A DNA stretch of 64,000 nucleotides, from the NCBI GenBank assembly GCA_902602765.1, contig CACKSH010000005.1, positions 1-64,000 of the forward strand, given 5' to 3'. This document shows positions 52,298-61,525 of the stretch, one piece after another; within the stretch, counting starts at the first letter, position 1; each line of letters starts with the position of its first letter. The notes beneath the pieces were generated by a model. The model had not been told where the DNA came from. It worked only from the letters and a program-made list of their open reading frames with translations, and ran no database searches. The translations under genes and the position numbers were made by a program. Source of the DNA: Paracoccaceae bacterium (GTDB lineage Bacteria > Pseudomonadota > Alphaproteobacteria > Rhodobacterales > Rhodobacteraceae).

Positions 52298-53830
52298 CTA
52301 AATTGTGCCGCTTTTAGAAATTTGAGAGAGAATTGTTTGAGCTTTAGATAAGGTCGCAGTTTTGACATTTTCGTCTTGTCTGTCCCAATTGCGATACATT
52401 TGTGCCATGCGAGGGTTTGAAGAAAACTTTCCTTTATGCCGGATAAGGAAACTCCAGTAAAGCGCGTTGAATGGGCAAGCCTTTTCTCCCAATTTATCTT
52501 TAACGTCATAATGGCATTTCTTACAATAATTTGACATTCTATTTATATACGCCCCACTACTGATGTATGGCTTTGATGCGACCACCCCCCCATCAGAAAA
52601 TTGGCTCATTCCTAACGTATTAGGAGCTTCAACCCACTCAAATGCATCAATATACACTGAAAGATACCAATAGTGGACTTCTTTTGGATCTATATCCGCT
52701 AGAAGAGCAAAGTTACCAGTGACCATAAGGCGCTGTATATGGTGAGCGTAAGAATGTATCTTAGTTTGTAAAACGGCTTGAGACACACAACGCATTTTTG
52801 TGTCGCCGCTCCAATAGAAACTGGGTAGTTTTCTTTTCGCATCCAAGTAATTTTGATCGAGATAATCAGGCCCCTTAAGGAAGTATATTCCTCTGATATA
52901 TTCGCGCCATCCAATTATTTGCCTTATGAAACCTTCTACGGCGTTTAATGGCGCAACACCATTAATAAAGGCTTTTTCCACTTTTCGACAAGTTTCTAGA
53001 GGATCGAGTAGTCCAGTGTTCAGATACAATGAAATGAGGGCATGATATAGAAACGGTTCGTCAAGCATCATAGCATCTTGATAATCCCCAAATAAAGAGA
53101 GTGACTCATTTATAAATTTCTCAAGAGCGAGATTAGCTTCTTCTGGCGTTACTGCATAATTAAAAGGGTATAGTTCACCGAAGTGTGAGTTATAACGCTC
53201 ATTAACCAGATATAACACATTCTCTGTTGTTTCATCGTTTTTAAAATTTATAACCTTTGGGCTGATTATTTTTTTTGGGGGAGACTTTCGATTTTCTTTA
53301 TCGAAATTCCATTTTCCGCCAATCGGTTTATCACCATCCATCAGTAGGTTAGTTTTTCTTCTCATCTCTCGATAAAAAAACTCCATTCTCAATGTTTTTT
53401 TATCACTGGCCCAATTTTCAAATTCTGCGTGCGATGCGATAAAGCGATCATCCTCAAGTATTGCGACCTTCAGAGGTATATCCTCAAGTACTTTTATTAG
53501 ACGCCATTCACCTGGTTTGGTGACCACTAATTCATTGGCATCTACTTTCTCAGCATAGCGAAGGACTTCGCCAATGATATTTTGAGAATTTTCTGGATCG
53601 TTTATTTCACTATATAAAACTTTCCAACCTAATTTCCTAAGTCGCGTTGCAAAATGCCTCATCGCTGAAAAAATAAAAGCAATTTTTTTAGGATGATGTT
53701 TGACATATTCTGCCTCAGCATCCACTTCAGCCAAAATGATATAGTCTTTCGACTTGTCTGCTTTTTTAATTGCCGCAATATCTAAAGTCAGTTGATCACC
53801 CAGTACCAGGATTAAATTTGATTTTACCAA
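52298..53830 (-). CDS. FeS-type cryptochrome/photolyase family protein
   Basis: A 510-residue photolyase-related protein (COG3046), the FeS-BCP group that includes Agrobacterium PhrB, a (6-4) photolyase. It opens with LILVLGDQLTLDIAAI, the N-terminal alpha/beta antenna domain. The C-terminal FAD domain has HSYAHHIQRLMVTGNFALL and YLSVYIDAFEWVEAPNTLGM. The [4Fe-4S] cysteines are in MRCVSQ (near 350), NYCKKCHYD (near 438) and EKACPFNALYW (near 455). It would repair UV (6-4) photoproducts, useful in sunlit water. It overlaps the upstream SDR gene by 7 bases on the same strand, an operon of two. Confidence 0.93.
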   Translation of the reverse strand: MVKSNLILVLGDQLTLDIAAIKKADKSKDYIILAEVDAEAEYVKHHPKKIAFIFSAMRHFATRLRKLGWKVLYSEINDPENSQNIIGEVLRYAEKVDANELVVTKPGEWRLIKVLEDIPLKVAILEDDRFIASHAEFENWASDKKTLRMEFFYREMRRKTNLLMDGDKPIGGKWNFDKENRKSPPKKIISPKVINFKNDETTENVLYLVNERYNSHFGELYPFNYAVTPEEANLALEKFINESLSLFGDYQDAMMLDEPFLYHALISLYLNTGLLDPLETCRKVEKAFINGVAPLNAVEGFIRQIIGWREYIRGIYFLKGPDYLDQNYLDAKRKLPSFYWSGDTKMRCVSQAVLQTKIHSYAHHIQRLMVTGNFALLADIDPKEVHYWYLSVYIDAFEWVEAPNTLGMSQFSDGGVVASKPYISSGAYINRMSNYCKKCHYDVKDKLGEKACPFNALYWSFLIRHKGKFSSNPRMAQMYRNWDRQDENVKTATLSKAQTILSQISKSGTI

Positions 53831-54498
53831 GGGATTTCCTCATTGGCCCAATCATAAAACCTACCTGTGTGAGATGAATCCTTTGTTAAGGTTACATCTA
53901 AGATATTTTGAGCAGCCTCTGTAGGCGTTTTGGTCGGGTGTTTACTGGCATATCTGTGGGTTAGATTTGTATCAACGGTGCCCGGATGAATAGCAAGTAA
54001 ACAAGCCTTTGGATGAGATCTGGATAGTTCAATAGAAAAACTTTTAACAATTTGATTTAATGCAGCCTTGGCTGCCCGGTAAGAATACCATCCTCCCAAT
54101 TTGTTATCTTCAATTGATCCTACTCTAGCTGATAATACTGAAACCACTGATGATGACTTTTTATTCAAAAAAGATCTTACATGCTTTAAAATATGTGCTG
54201 GGCCGATAGCGTTTGTCATAAAATGATCAATCATGTTACTTTGTGATAGGTGGTTTATTGATTTTTCTGGAGCGCTGTTAATTTCTAACGCTCCTGTGGC
54301 TATTAAAATGAAGTCAAATGGCCCTTCTACAGATCCAAAAGCAGATTTAACGCTGTCTTCATCTGTCACATCAAACTGATTAAAAGATCGGGAGAGGCTA
54401 GTTACATCCCAATGTTGCTTACTTAAATTGTCCGCTATTGCGCCTCCTATTCCGCCAGAAGCACCAAATATCAAAGCTCGTTTCATTAACTTGGACAT
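53824..54498 (-). CDS. Short-chain dehydrogenase (CsgA-like), linked to photolyase
   Basis: A 224-residue SDR. The NAD(P) motif is IFGASGGIGGAIADNL and catalytic residues lie in VSVLSARVGSI (Ser) and WYSYRAAKAALN (Tyr/Lys near residue 142). It is shorter than classical SDRs and resembles the C-factor/CsgA-type group. It is the first gene of a two-gene operon with the FeS photolyase (7-base overlap). SDRs are frequently found beside this photolyase type, but the reaction is unknown. It is divergent from hisS. Confidence 0.87.
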   Translation of the reverse strand: MSKLMKRALIFGASGGIGGAIADNLSKQHWDVTSLSRSFNQFDVTDEDSVKSAFGSVEGPFDFILIATGALEINSAPEKSINHLSQSNMIDHFMTNAIGPAHILKHVRSFLNKKSSSVVSVLSARVGSIEDNKLGGWYSYRAAKAALNQIVKSFSIELSRSHPKACLLAIHPGTVDTNLTHRYASKHPTKTPTEAAQNILDVTLTKDSSHTGRFYDWANEEIPW

Positions 54499-54593
54499 AG
54501 ATGACAGTAACGAACATTCAAGAAGATTTCTTGCTCATTTGCTTACTCTGTAATAAATCATGCCGAGAAAATATTATGTGGGGTTCATTTCGA

Positions 54594-56069
54594 ATGGCTA
54601 AGGACAAAAAACAATCGCGACCAAAGGCCGAAACTCCGAAAGGTTTCCGTGACTATTTTGATCAAGAGGTTTCTGAGAGAAATGAAATGTTACAAAAAGT
54701 TGCGAGTGTTTATCATCATCACGGTTTTGATGCATTAGAAACATCTGCTGTTGAAAATGTTGATGCGTTGGGGAAGTTTTTACCAGATGTTGATCGGCCA
54801 AATGATGGAGTATTTGCATGGCAAGAGGACGATAAATCGTGGCTTGCATTACGCTATGACTTAACCGCGCCGCTTGCTCGTGTTTATGCACAATATAAAA
54901 ACGAATTACCAAACCCTTATCGTCGTTATGCTATGGGCCCTGTTTGGAGAAATGAAAAACCTGGTCCGGGGCGTTTTCGACAGTTCTATCAATGTGATGC
55001 TGATACAATTGGTACTCCAAATGTGGTGGCGGACGCCGAAGTATGCGCAATGTTAGCGGATGCTTTGGAGGAGGTCGGAATACCTTCCGGTGATTATATG
55101 GTGCGGATAAATAATCGAAAAATTCTTAATGGTGTCTTGGAAATGATAGGACTGGACGATCAGACTAAACGCATTGAAGTGCTAAGGGTAATCGATAAAT
55201 TTGATAATGTTGGTGTATCAGGGGTAACAGAACTTTTAAGCGTTGGTAGATTGGATGCCTCTGGGGCCTATATAGATGGGGTAGGTCTATCAGAAGATCA
55301 AGCGGCGCCTGTTCTTGCATTTCTTACTGCAAAAGGTGACACAAATGAAAAAACACTCTTGAACTTACGCGAAGTGGTTGGAAACTCGGTTACTGGCTCA
55401 GAGGGTATATCAGAATTGGATATGATGGCTGAACTCCTTACCATAGGTGATTACTCCTCTAAAAAGGTTGAACTGGATCCATCAGTTGTAAGGGGCTTGG
55501 AGTATTATACTGGCCCTGTATTTGAGGCAGAATTGACATTCGAAATATATGATACAAAGGGGAGAAAAAGACAATTTGGCTCTGTTGCGGGCGGAGGGCG
55601 CTACGATGACTTAGTGAAACGCTTCACTGGGCAAACTATTCCAGCTACGGGTGTTTCGATTGGGGTAGACAGACTTATGGCTGCACTGAGGGAGAAAGGT
55701 CGATCAAGAACGGAATCAATTGGGCCAGTTGTTGTTACAGTTATGGACCGGGAAAGGCTGAATGATTACCTCAGTATCGTGTCTGAATTGAGATCCTCTG
55801 GTATTCGTGCAGAAATGTATTTGGGGAACCCAAAGAATTTTGGCAACCAATTGCGGTATGCCGACAAACGGCGTTCACCTCTGGCCATAATCGAAGGTAG
55901 TGAAGAAAGAGATAAGGGCCTTATCCAAATTAAAGATTTAATATTGGGCACGCAACTTGCCAAAAATGCTACCTTGGAAGAATGGAAGGAAAGGCCAAGT
56001 CAATTTACTGTGCCCAAAAAAGAAATGGTTTCTAAAGTGCAAGAGATGTTGAGGGCTTTGAAAAAGTGA
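54594..56069 (+). CDS. hisS: Histidyl-tRNA synthetase
   Basis: A class II synthetase of about 492 residues that charges tRNA-His. Motif 2 is [21 protein letters not shown] near residue 120, and the histidine-specific region [16 protein letters not shown] near 300 and [12 protein letters not shown] follow. The C-terminal anticodon-binding domain starts near 395. The ATG at 54594 (MAKDKKQ) is preferred: the N-terminus [12 protein letters not shown] then matches the family. Upstream in-frame ATGs at 54501 and 54576 would add residues without similarity. hisZ follows with a 4-base overlap. Confidence 0.95.
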   Translation: MAKDKKQSRPKAETPKGFRDYFDQEVSERNEMLQKVASVYHHHGFDALETSAVENVDALGKFLPDVDRPNDGVFAWQEDDKSWLALRYDLTAPLARVYAQYKNELPNPYRRYAMGPVWRNEKPGPGRFRQFYQCDADTIGTPNVVADAEVCAMLADALEEVGIPSGDYMVRINNRKILNGVLEMIGLDDQTKRIEVLRVIDKFDNVGVSGVTELLSVGRLDASGAYIDGVGLSEDQAAPVLAFLTAKGDTNEKTLLNLREVVGNSVTGSEGISELDMMAELLTIGDYSSKKVELDPSVVRGLEYYTGPVFEAELTFEIYDTKGRKRQFGSVAGGGRYDDLVKRFTGQTIPATGVSIGVDRLMAALREKGRSRTESIGPVVVTVMDRERLNDYLSIVSELRSSGIRAEMYLGNPKNFGNQLRYADKRRSPLAIIEGSEERDKGLIQIKDLILGTQLAKNATLEEWKERPSQFTVPKKEMVSKVQEMLRALKK

Positions 56070-57166
56070 ATGAGCAAAAACGGATAGAAATTGAAGCTGA
56101 CCGAATTCTAAGGTTATTTTCGAATTCTGGAGGGCAAATAGTGCAACCTGCTGTTTTGCAACGGGCCGATACTTTGCTAGACCTATATGGCGAAGATATT
56201 CGAGCGCGTGCCTATGTTACAAGTGACCCCTTTAACGGTGAAATGATGTTGAGGCCTGATTTTACAGTGCCGATTGTAAAAGCCCATATGACTGGTGTAA
56301 CAGGGAATGAAACTGCTCGTTATGCTTATTGTGGAAAGGTGTTTCGGCGTCAGGAAAAAAATTCAGAACGAGCAAGCGAATATTTACAGGTGGGGTACGA
56401 GATTTTTGATCGCAAAGATGTGATTAAGTCTGACACTGATGTTTTTTGCATAATTAAAAAAGCTTTGGGCGATTTACCACTTAGAGTTGCCACTGGTGAT
56501 ATAGGTATTCTAATGACTGCTGTGTCGAGCTTAAAAACGACCAGTAGCCGGCAAAAAGCTCTGTTGCGCCATTTATGGCGGCCCCAAAGGTTTTTAGCAA
56601 TTTTAGAAAAATTTACTAACGAAGCAAGCTTATCAACTGAGCGATTTGATGGCTTTCAAGCAGAAAATAGTTTTGCTAATCAAGCCAAAGAAATTGGATT
56701 AAGAAGTAAGTCTGAAATAATAGAACGTATTCAAAATTTACTACAAGATAGTAAGGAAGCACCAATTTCCACAACAGAATTGGAGGTAATAAATTCTTTG
56801 CTGAATATTGGTGACAAATGCCCTCAAGCATTAATTAAGCTTAAAGATCTATTATCTGATATGCCCGCTCTTGGAACCGCTATTGAAAAATTCGAAAAAC
56901 GGTTGTCGGCCTTAGATAATGCAAATGTTGATCTATCCTCAATTGACTTTGAGGTGAGCTACGGTAGGACTTCTATGGAATATTACGATGGATTTGTTTT
57001 TGGCTTTTACTCTGAGAACCATATTAATCTTCCTCCGATAGCTACTGGCGGAAGATATGATGCTCTCACCAAGCATATCGGTAAAGGGCGAGAGATTCCT
57101 GCTGTTGGAGGTGTGGTCCGACCGGATTTAATAATTCAGTCGAAAGGCTATGAGGACAATGATTAA
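56066..57166 (+). CDS. hisZ: ATP phosphoribosyltransferase regulatory subunit
   Basis: A 366-residue HisZ, a histidyl-tRNA synthetase paralogue without charging activity. It keeps the class II fold, with [15 protein letters not shown] near residue 70, [20 protein letters not shown] near 95 and [12 protein letters not shown] near the end. It forms a complex with short-form HisG and confers histidine feedback and activity. It overlaps hisS by 4 bases and hisG by 17, so expression is coupled. Confidence 0.94.
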   Translation: MNEQKRIEIEADRILRLFSNSGGQIVQPAVLQRADTLLDLYGEDIRARAYVTSDPFNGEMMLRPDFTVPIVKAHMTGVTGNETARYAYCGKVFRRQEKNSERASEYLQVGYEIFDRKDVIKSDTDVFCIIKKALGDLPLRVATGDIGILMTAVSSLKTTSSRQKALLRHLWRPQRFLAILEKFTNEASLSTERFDGFQAENSFANQAKEIGLRSKSEIIERIQNLLQDSKEAPISTTELEVINSLLNIGDKCPQALIKLKDLLSDMPALGTAIEKFEKRLSALDNANVDLSSIDFEVSYGRTSMEYYDGFVFGFYSENHINLPPIATGGRYDALTKHIGKGREIPAVGGVVRPDLIIQSKGYEDND

Positions 57167-57851
57167 GCTGGGCGTGCCCTCAAAAGGGCGTTTGATGGAG
57201 GAGACTTTCTCCTGGTTTGCTGGGCGTGGGGTACATCTTAAACGTACTGATTCTAAAAGGGAATATGCGGGTTACGTGAAAGGCTTACAAGGGATAGAAC
57301 TTACACTGCTTTCTGCCGGTGAAATACCCACAGCGCTAAATGTGGGGCGAATTAATTTTGGTGTTACTGGGTCGGATTTGGTATGTGAAAAGTTGCCCAA
57401 TTGGGATCAAAATTTAGAAATTGTTAAGTCTTTGGGATTTGGTTTCGCTGATCTTGTATTGTCCGTACCCAGATTTTGGATAGATGTTGATACTCTGGAT
57501 GATTTTGACTCTGCAGCAGCAGCTTTTCGCGAGAAACATGGGTTTCGTTTGCGTATCGCAACTAAGTATCATTACCTCGTTCGAGAGTTTTTAAAGTCAG
57601 CAGGTGTGGCTGATTATCAACTTGTTGATAGTCAAGGAGCTACCGAGGGAACTGTGAAAAATGAGACAGCTGAAGCTATAGCTGACATAACCTCTACCGG
57701 CGAAACACTTAAAGCAAATCATCTGAAAATTTTAACTGATGGGCTAATACACAAGTCCGAGGCTACTTTGTTCAAGTCTAAGTCTGCATTTTTTGGAAAA
57801 GAACAAGCGAACGCTGAAAGTAAATTTTTGGCACATATTTTAAGTGATTAG
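57150..57851 (+). CDS. hisG: ATP phosphoribosyltransferase, short form
   Basis: A 233-residue catalytic subunit that starts histidine synthesis from ATP and PRPP. LGVPSKGRLMEETFSWFAGRG is the N-terminus, and the PRPP loop is DSQGATEGTVKNETAEAIAD near residue 150. The C-terminal regulatory domain of long-form HisG is missing, as expected where HisZ is present. ATG at 57150 or 57159 are both possible; the latter removes three residues. The next gene (DUF1489) is convergent and overlaps by 4 bases. Confidence 0.95.
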   Translation: MRTMIKLGVPSKGRLMEETFSWFAGRGVHLKRTDSKREYAGYVKGLQGIELTLLSAGEIPTALNVGRINFGVTGSDLVCEKLPNWDQNLEIVKSLGFGFADLVLSVPRFWIDVDTLDDFDSAAAAFREKHGFRLRIATKYHYLVREFLKSAGVADYQLVDSQGATEGTVKNETAEAIADITSTGETLKANHLKILTDGLIHKSEATLFKSKSAFFGKEQANAESKFLAHILSD

Positions 57852-58279
57852 ATGACACCAATTTTTGCTAGCTCACCGGCTAATTCAGGTGGCAGTTCAT
57901 CATCTGAGTTACGGTGCAGTCCCAAATCAGGTGGTGCCTTGTCTATTTTGAGATATCGCCACCCTTGAAACGGTCTTTTTAATACTGGGCTTGTTCGGGT
58001 GTATTTAGGTTCAAGTACTATTGCACATCTTCTAACGCCATCTTTGCTAACTACTTCATCAAAGCGTATAATTTTTTGTCGACATTGAATGACGCCTTTT
58101 ATAACCCAATAAATCGAACCGCCCGCAAGCAACTCCTTCTCACGCTTAGGCCACATTCTGGTTACATGTCTTGGAAGGCCATCCTTGCCCTGAGCTGCCT
58201 TTGTCGATTGCCATTTTTGCAAATCTCCAATGTTGGACGTTCCCACGCTCAATTTCACTAGGTGTATAGTTGCAATCAT
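57848..58279 (-). CDS. DUF1489 family protein
   Basis: A 143-residue alphaproteobacterial protein of unknown function. Family features are IHLVKLSVG at the start, HVTRMWPKREKELLAGGSIY near residue 38, IKGVIQCRQ, CAIVLEPKYTRT near 88 and RPFQGWRYLK near 105. It has no membrane segment. In Rhodobacterales it regularly neighbours the his genes, as here, where its stop overlaps that of hisG by 4 bases. No function can be inferred beyond that association. Confidence 0.92.
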   Translation of the reverse strand: MIATIHLVKLSVGTSNIGDLQKWQSTKAAQGKDGLPRHVTRMWPKREKELLAGGSIYWVIKGVIQCRQKIIRFDEVVSKDGVRRCAIVLEPKYTRTSPVLKRPFQGWRYLKIDKAPPDLGLHRNSDDELPPELAGELAKIGVI

Positions 58280-58322
58280 GGTTGTGCCTTAGTTACCTTA
58301 TAAAACTTCAATTTTTGCTGTG

Positions 58323-58351
58323 TTGACGCAAATCTAGTTAGCAGGTAAACT
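58323..58351 (+). promoter_or_regulatory. Predicted sigma-70 promoter of nrdJ
   Basis: TTGACG (58323-58328) and TAAACT (58346-58351) are separated by 17 bases, 54 bases before the nrdJ start. The region was checked for a cobalamin riboswitch core and an NrdR-type box, and neither was recognised. Confidence 0.5.
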
Positions 58352-58404
58352 GCTGTACCGTGTTTAACGTACCTCAGAAACTAGTGCCGTATAAAGGATT
58401 TTAA

Positions 58405-60672
58405 ATGTCAGATTTTCCAATGACAATTTCTGAACAAATTTGGGATATGAAATACAGACTAAAGGACCAAAACGGTGCATTTCTTGAGCATAACGTTAAG
58501 CATACCTGGTGGCGGATAGCCAAAGCTTTATCAAAAGCTGAAGCAGACCCAAAAAAATGGGAAACTATTTTCTTTAATACTTTAACTAATTTTAAATTTT
58601 TGCCGGCTGGTAGAATAACAGCCGGTTCAGGAACCGAACGAAATGTAACATTATTCAATTGCTTCGTAATGGGAGTGATACCCGATAGTATGAGTGGCAT
58701 TTTTGATATGCTGAAAGAAGCCGCTTTAACTATGCAGCAGGGTGGAGGGATAGGCTATGATTTCAGTACTATCCGGCCAAAAGGTTCCCTTGTAAAAGGC
58801 ATTGCAGCCGATGCGTCTGGTCCAGTATCATTCATGGACGTATGGGATTCTATGTGCAGGACTATTATGTCGGCAGGCTCGCGGCGTGGCGCCATGATGG
58901 CAACAATGCGGTGTGACCATCCTGATATTGAAGAATTTATTGCTGCAAAGTCGGATTCACAAAAACTGCGAATGTTCAACTTATCTGTACTGGTAACTGA
59001 TGCATTTATGGATGCAGTGAAAAAGGGTAAAAATTGGAAACTTACCTATAATAACAAAGTATATAGTGTCATTAAAGCAGCTCATCTTTGGGATAAAATC
59101 ATGCATGCAACGTATAACTTTGCCGAGCCAGGAGTGATTTTTATTGATAGAATAAATGAGACAAATAATTTAAATTATTGTGAAACGATAACGGCGACAA
59201 ATCCTTGTGGGGAGCAGCCTTTACCTCCCTATGGGGCATGTTTACTGGGCTCAATTAACTTGGCCAAACTAGTTGAGCATCCATTTAATGAAAATGCCTA
59301 TTTGGATGTTCCTCAATTAGAAGAGTTAGTTACTACGGCCGTGCGGATGATGGATAATGTCATCGATGTATCCCAGTTTCCGCTTGAAGCACAAAAGCAG
59401 GAGGCACTAAATAAACGTCGGATTGGTTTGGGTGTGACTGGTCTTGCAGATGCTTTGCTGATGGTGGGTTTGCGGTATGGCTCTGATGAAGCGGTTAAAA
59501 AAACTGAACAGTGGATGAAAATAATAGCGCGCTCATCTTACAATGCTTCGATAAACTTGGCGAAGGAAAAGGGCGCCTTCCCACTTTTTGATCCTGAAAA
59601 GTTTATAGCATCAGGTAATATGAAACAAATGGACGATGATATTAAACAAGCGATCCATAAATTCGGAATAAGAAATGCTCTTTTAACGTCAATTGCACCG
59701 ACTGGTACAATCTCTTTATATGCGGGTAATGTCAGCTCTGGTATCGAGCCCGTTTTTGCATACAGCTATACGCGAAAAGTTTTACAAAATGATGGCTCTC
59801 ATATTGAGGAAGAAGTTGTAGATTATGCAGTTCAAATGTGGAGGGATAAATTTGGCAATGCGCAACTACCTGATTATTTCGTAAGTGCGCAAAACTTGAC
59901 CCCATCAGATCATGTTAGAATGCAAGCTGCAGCCCAAAAGTGGGTTGATAGCTCAATATCTAAAACTATAAATTGTCCTGAAGATATAAGTTTTGGTGAC
60001 TTTAAAGAAGTATACATTCAAGCTTATGATACTGGTTGTAAAGGTTGCACCACCTATAGGCCTAACGAGGTAACAGGATCAGTTCTGACGGTGGCATCGG
60101 AAGATAAATCTAAATCTGACACAGAGATAGATGGGGATATCATCTATATGTCGGAGCCTCTAGACCGACCCGAAACCCTCGATGGTAATACCTACAAGTT
60201 AAAGTGGCCAGATAGCGAACATGCAATTTATGTAACCATCAATGACATAATTGTTAATGATCAAAGGCGTCCATTTGAGGTTTTTATAAATTCTAAAAAT
60301 ATGGAGCATTTTGCGTGGACAGTTGGTTTAACGCGAATGATTTCTGCAGTATTCCGTCGTGGTGGTGATGTTTCTTTTGTCGTCGATGAACTGAAGGCCG
60401 TGTTCGATCCCAGAGGTGGAGCCTGGGTGGGTGGAAAATACATTCCGTCGATCTTGGCAGCTATTGGTGGTGTTCTTGAAGAACATATGACGAAGATCGG
60501 GTTTATTAGGGTTTCTGATGAATCGCCTATTCAAAAAAATGCTGAAACCAATAAGGTAGAAAATCTGAAAAAAAACCGAAAAAAATCTTGCTCTTCGTGT
60601 GGTCAGTTTGACCTTCAGATGATCGAAGGGTGCATGACTTGTCGGAACTGCGGTTACTCAAAGTGTGGTTAA
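58405..60672 (+). CDS. nrdJ: Adenosylcobalamin-dependent (class II) ribonucleotide reductase
   Basis: A 755-residue class II reductase that makes deoxyribonucleotides with B12 and needs no oxygen. LFNCFVMGV near residue 87 carries the first redox Cys, and TATNPCGEQPLPPYGACLLG near 265 has the thiyl Cys and catalytic Asn/Glu. APTGTISLYAGNVSSGIEP near 430 is the typical C-terminal barrel motif. A TSCPD-type domain (about 570-710) follows. The last ~30 residues form a Cys-rich zinc-ribbon (CSSCG, CMTCRNCG, KCG). The cell must import or make cobalamin. Confidence 0.95.
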   Translation: MSDFPMTISEQIWDMKYRLKDQNGAFLEHNVKHTWWRIAKALSKAEADPKKWETIFFNTLTNFKFLPAGRITAGSGTERNVTLFNCFVMGVIPDSMSGIFDMLKEAALTMQQGGGIGYDFSTIRPKGSLVKGIAADASGPVSFMDVWDSMCRTIMSAGSRRGAMMATMRCDHPDIEEFIAAKSDSQKLRMFNLSVLVTDAFMDAVKKGKNWKLTYNNKVYSVIKAAHLWDKIMHATYNFAEPGVIFIDRINETNNLNYCETITATNPCGEQPLPPYGACLLGSINLAKLVEHPFNENAYLDVPQLEELVTTAVRMMDNVIDVSQFPLEAQKQEALNKRRIGLGVTGLADALLMVGLRYGSDEAVKKTEQWMKIIARSSYNASINLAKEKGAFPLFDPEKFIASGNMKQMDDDIKQAIHKFGIRNALLTSIAPTGTISLYAGNVSSGIEPVFAYSYTRKVLQNDGSHIEEEVVDYAVQMWRDKFGNAQLPDYFVSAQNLTPSDHVRMQAAAQKWVDSSISKTINCPEDISFGDFKEVYIQAYDTGCKGCTTYRPNEVTGSVLTVASEDKSKSDTEIDGDIIYMSEPLDRPETLDGNTYKLKWPDSEHAIYVTINDIIVNDQRRPFEVFINSKNMEHFAWTVGLTRMISAVFRRGGDVSFVVDELKAVFDPRGGAWVGGKYIPSILAAIGGVLEEHMTKIGFIRVSDESPIQKNAETNKVENLKKNRKKSCSSCGQFDLQMIEGCMTCRNCGYSKCG

Positions 60673-60700
60673 CGCAAAAAGGTTATTAAAAGAATTCTGA

Positions 60701-61501
60701 ATGACTGAAAAAATTACCAAGCTTGATGAGCTTAAAAAGTTAGCTGATGGTTCAGACCATAGTGGCAAATCAAGATTTTTCTTTTATGAAGCTCTTATCG
60801 ATACTGAACTATATCTATTACTTGAGAAAGAAATTGAAAGCGGTATAGCATGTCCGAAGTTAATTGAAACATCGGAAGATAAATACGCCTTAGTTTTTGA
60901 TACCATCGCCAGGTTAGTTGATTTTACTGAAAATAGCTCTCCCTATCTTGCGCTAACGGGGCGCATGGTTCTACCTATGTTAAAAGAACAGAAGCTTGGC
61001 TTGGGCTTAAATTTAAATTTGGCAGTTCCGTCAGAGATACTCCTTAGTAGTCGTGATATTGATTGGCTTCAGAATATTGTTGAGCAAGCTCCAGAAAGAT
61101 TACACGATAAGATAACTGCGTTTAGCAAACCGAGTATACCGTTCGTAGTAAGAGATGTTTTAAATAAGAAATTAAGATATTTATCTGACTTTGTTGGCGG
61201 AGCATGGACTGCTGAAGCCATTTATTTAAATGGCCACAAATCTCAAGTCATTGTATTCGTTGATGTAAACCCAATGATGCATGGTGCAGTAGCGAAGGCA
61301 GTAAATGAAGCACTTACTTTTATCCCTCACGCCGATGAGCTAACCGACGTTATCTTTCTTAAAGTTGATAACCCATTTTTAAAAAAAATTAAGAAGGTGG
61401 GTACCTTTATTAATTTCGAGAAAGTGTCTAAAGAAACAATCAATCCGAGTGAAATGGACGAAAAGCTGAAAAAGTCGCTTAAACCGCCGCGGCTTAGGTG
61501 A
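60701..61501 (+). CDS. SseB N-terminal domain-like protein
   Basis: A 266-residue protein of the SseB N-terminal-domain type, found singly in many alphaproteobacteria. RFFFYEALIDTELYLLLE near residue 25 and YALVFDTIARLVDFTEN near 67 are the usual family segments, followed by GLGLNLNLAVPSEILLS. The C-terminal half (about 155-266) has QVIVFVDVNPMMHGAVAKAV and a Lys-rich tail. No signal peptide or membrane segment is seen. The function is unknown, and the name (type III secretion enhancer) should not be taken to mean a secretion system. It follows nrdJ by 28 bases. Confidence 0.8.
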   Translation: MTEKITKLDELKKLADGSDHSGKSRFFFYEALIDTELYLLLEKEIESGIACPKLIETSEDKYALVFDTIARLVDFTENSSPYLALTGRMVLPMLKEQKLGLGLNLNLAVPSEILLSSRDIDWLQNIVEQAPERLHDKITAFSKPSIPFVVRDVLNKKLRYLSDFVGGAWTAEAIYLNGHKSQVIVFVDVNPMMHGAVAKAVNEALTFIPHADELTDVIFLKVDNPFLKKIKKVGTFINFEKVSKETINPSEMDEKLKKSLKPPRLR

Positions 61502-61525
61502 CTTTTTTGAATTATACAGCCTGAA

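Noticed and set aside
58280-58404. Possible cobalamin riboswitch or NrdR box ahead of the B12-dependent reductase.
   Set aside because: The region is too short and lacks the conserved B12-box and NrdR-box sequences.
60701-61501. Type III secretion role suggested by the SseB name.
   Set aside because: Only the widespread SseB N-terminal-type domain is seen and no secretion genes are present in the window.
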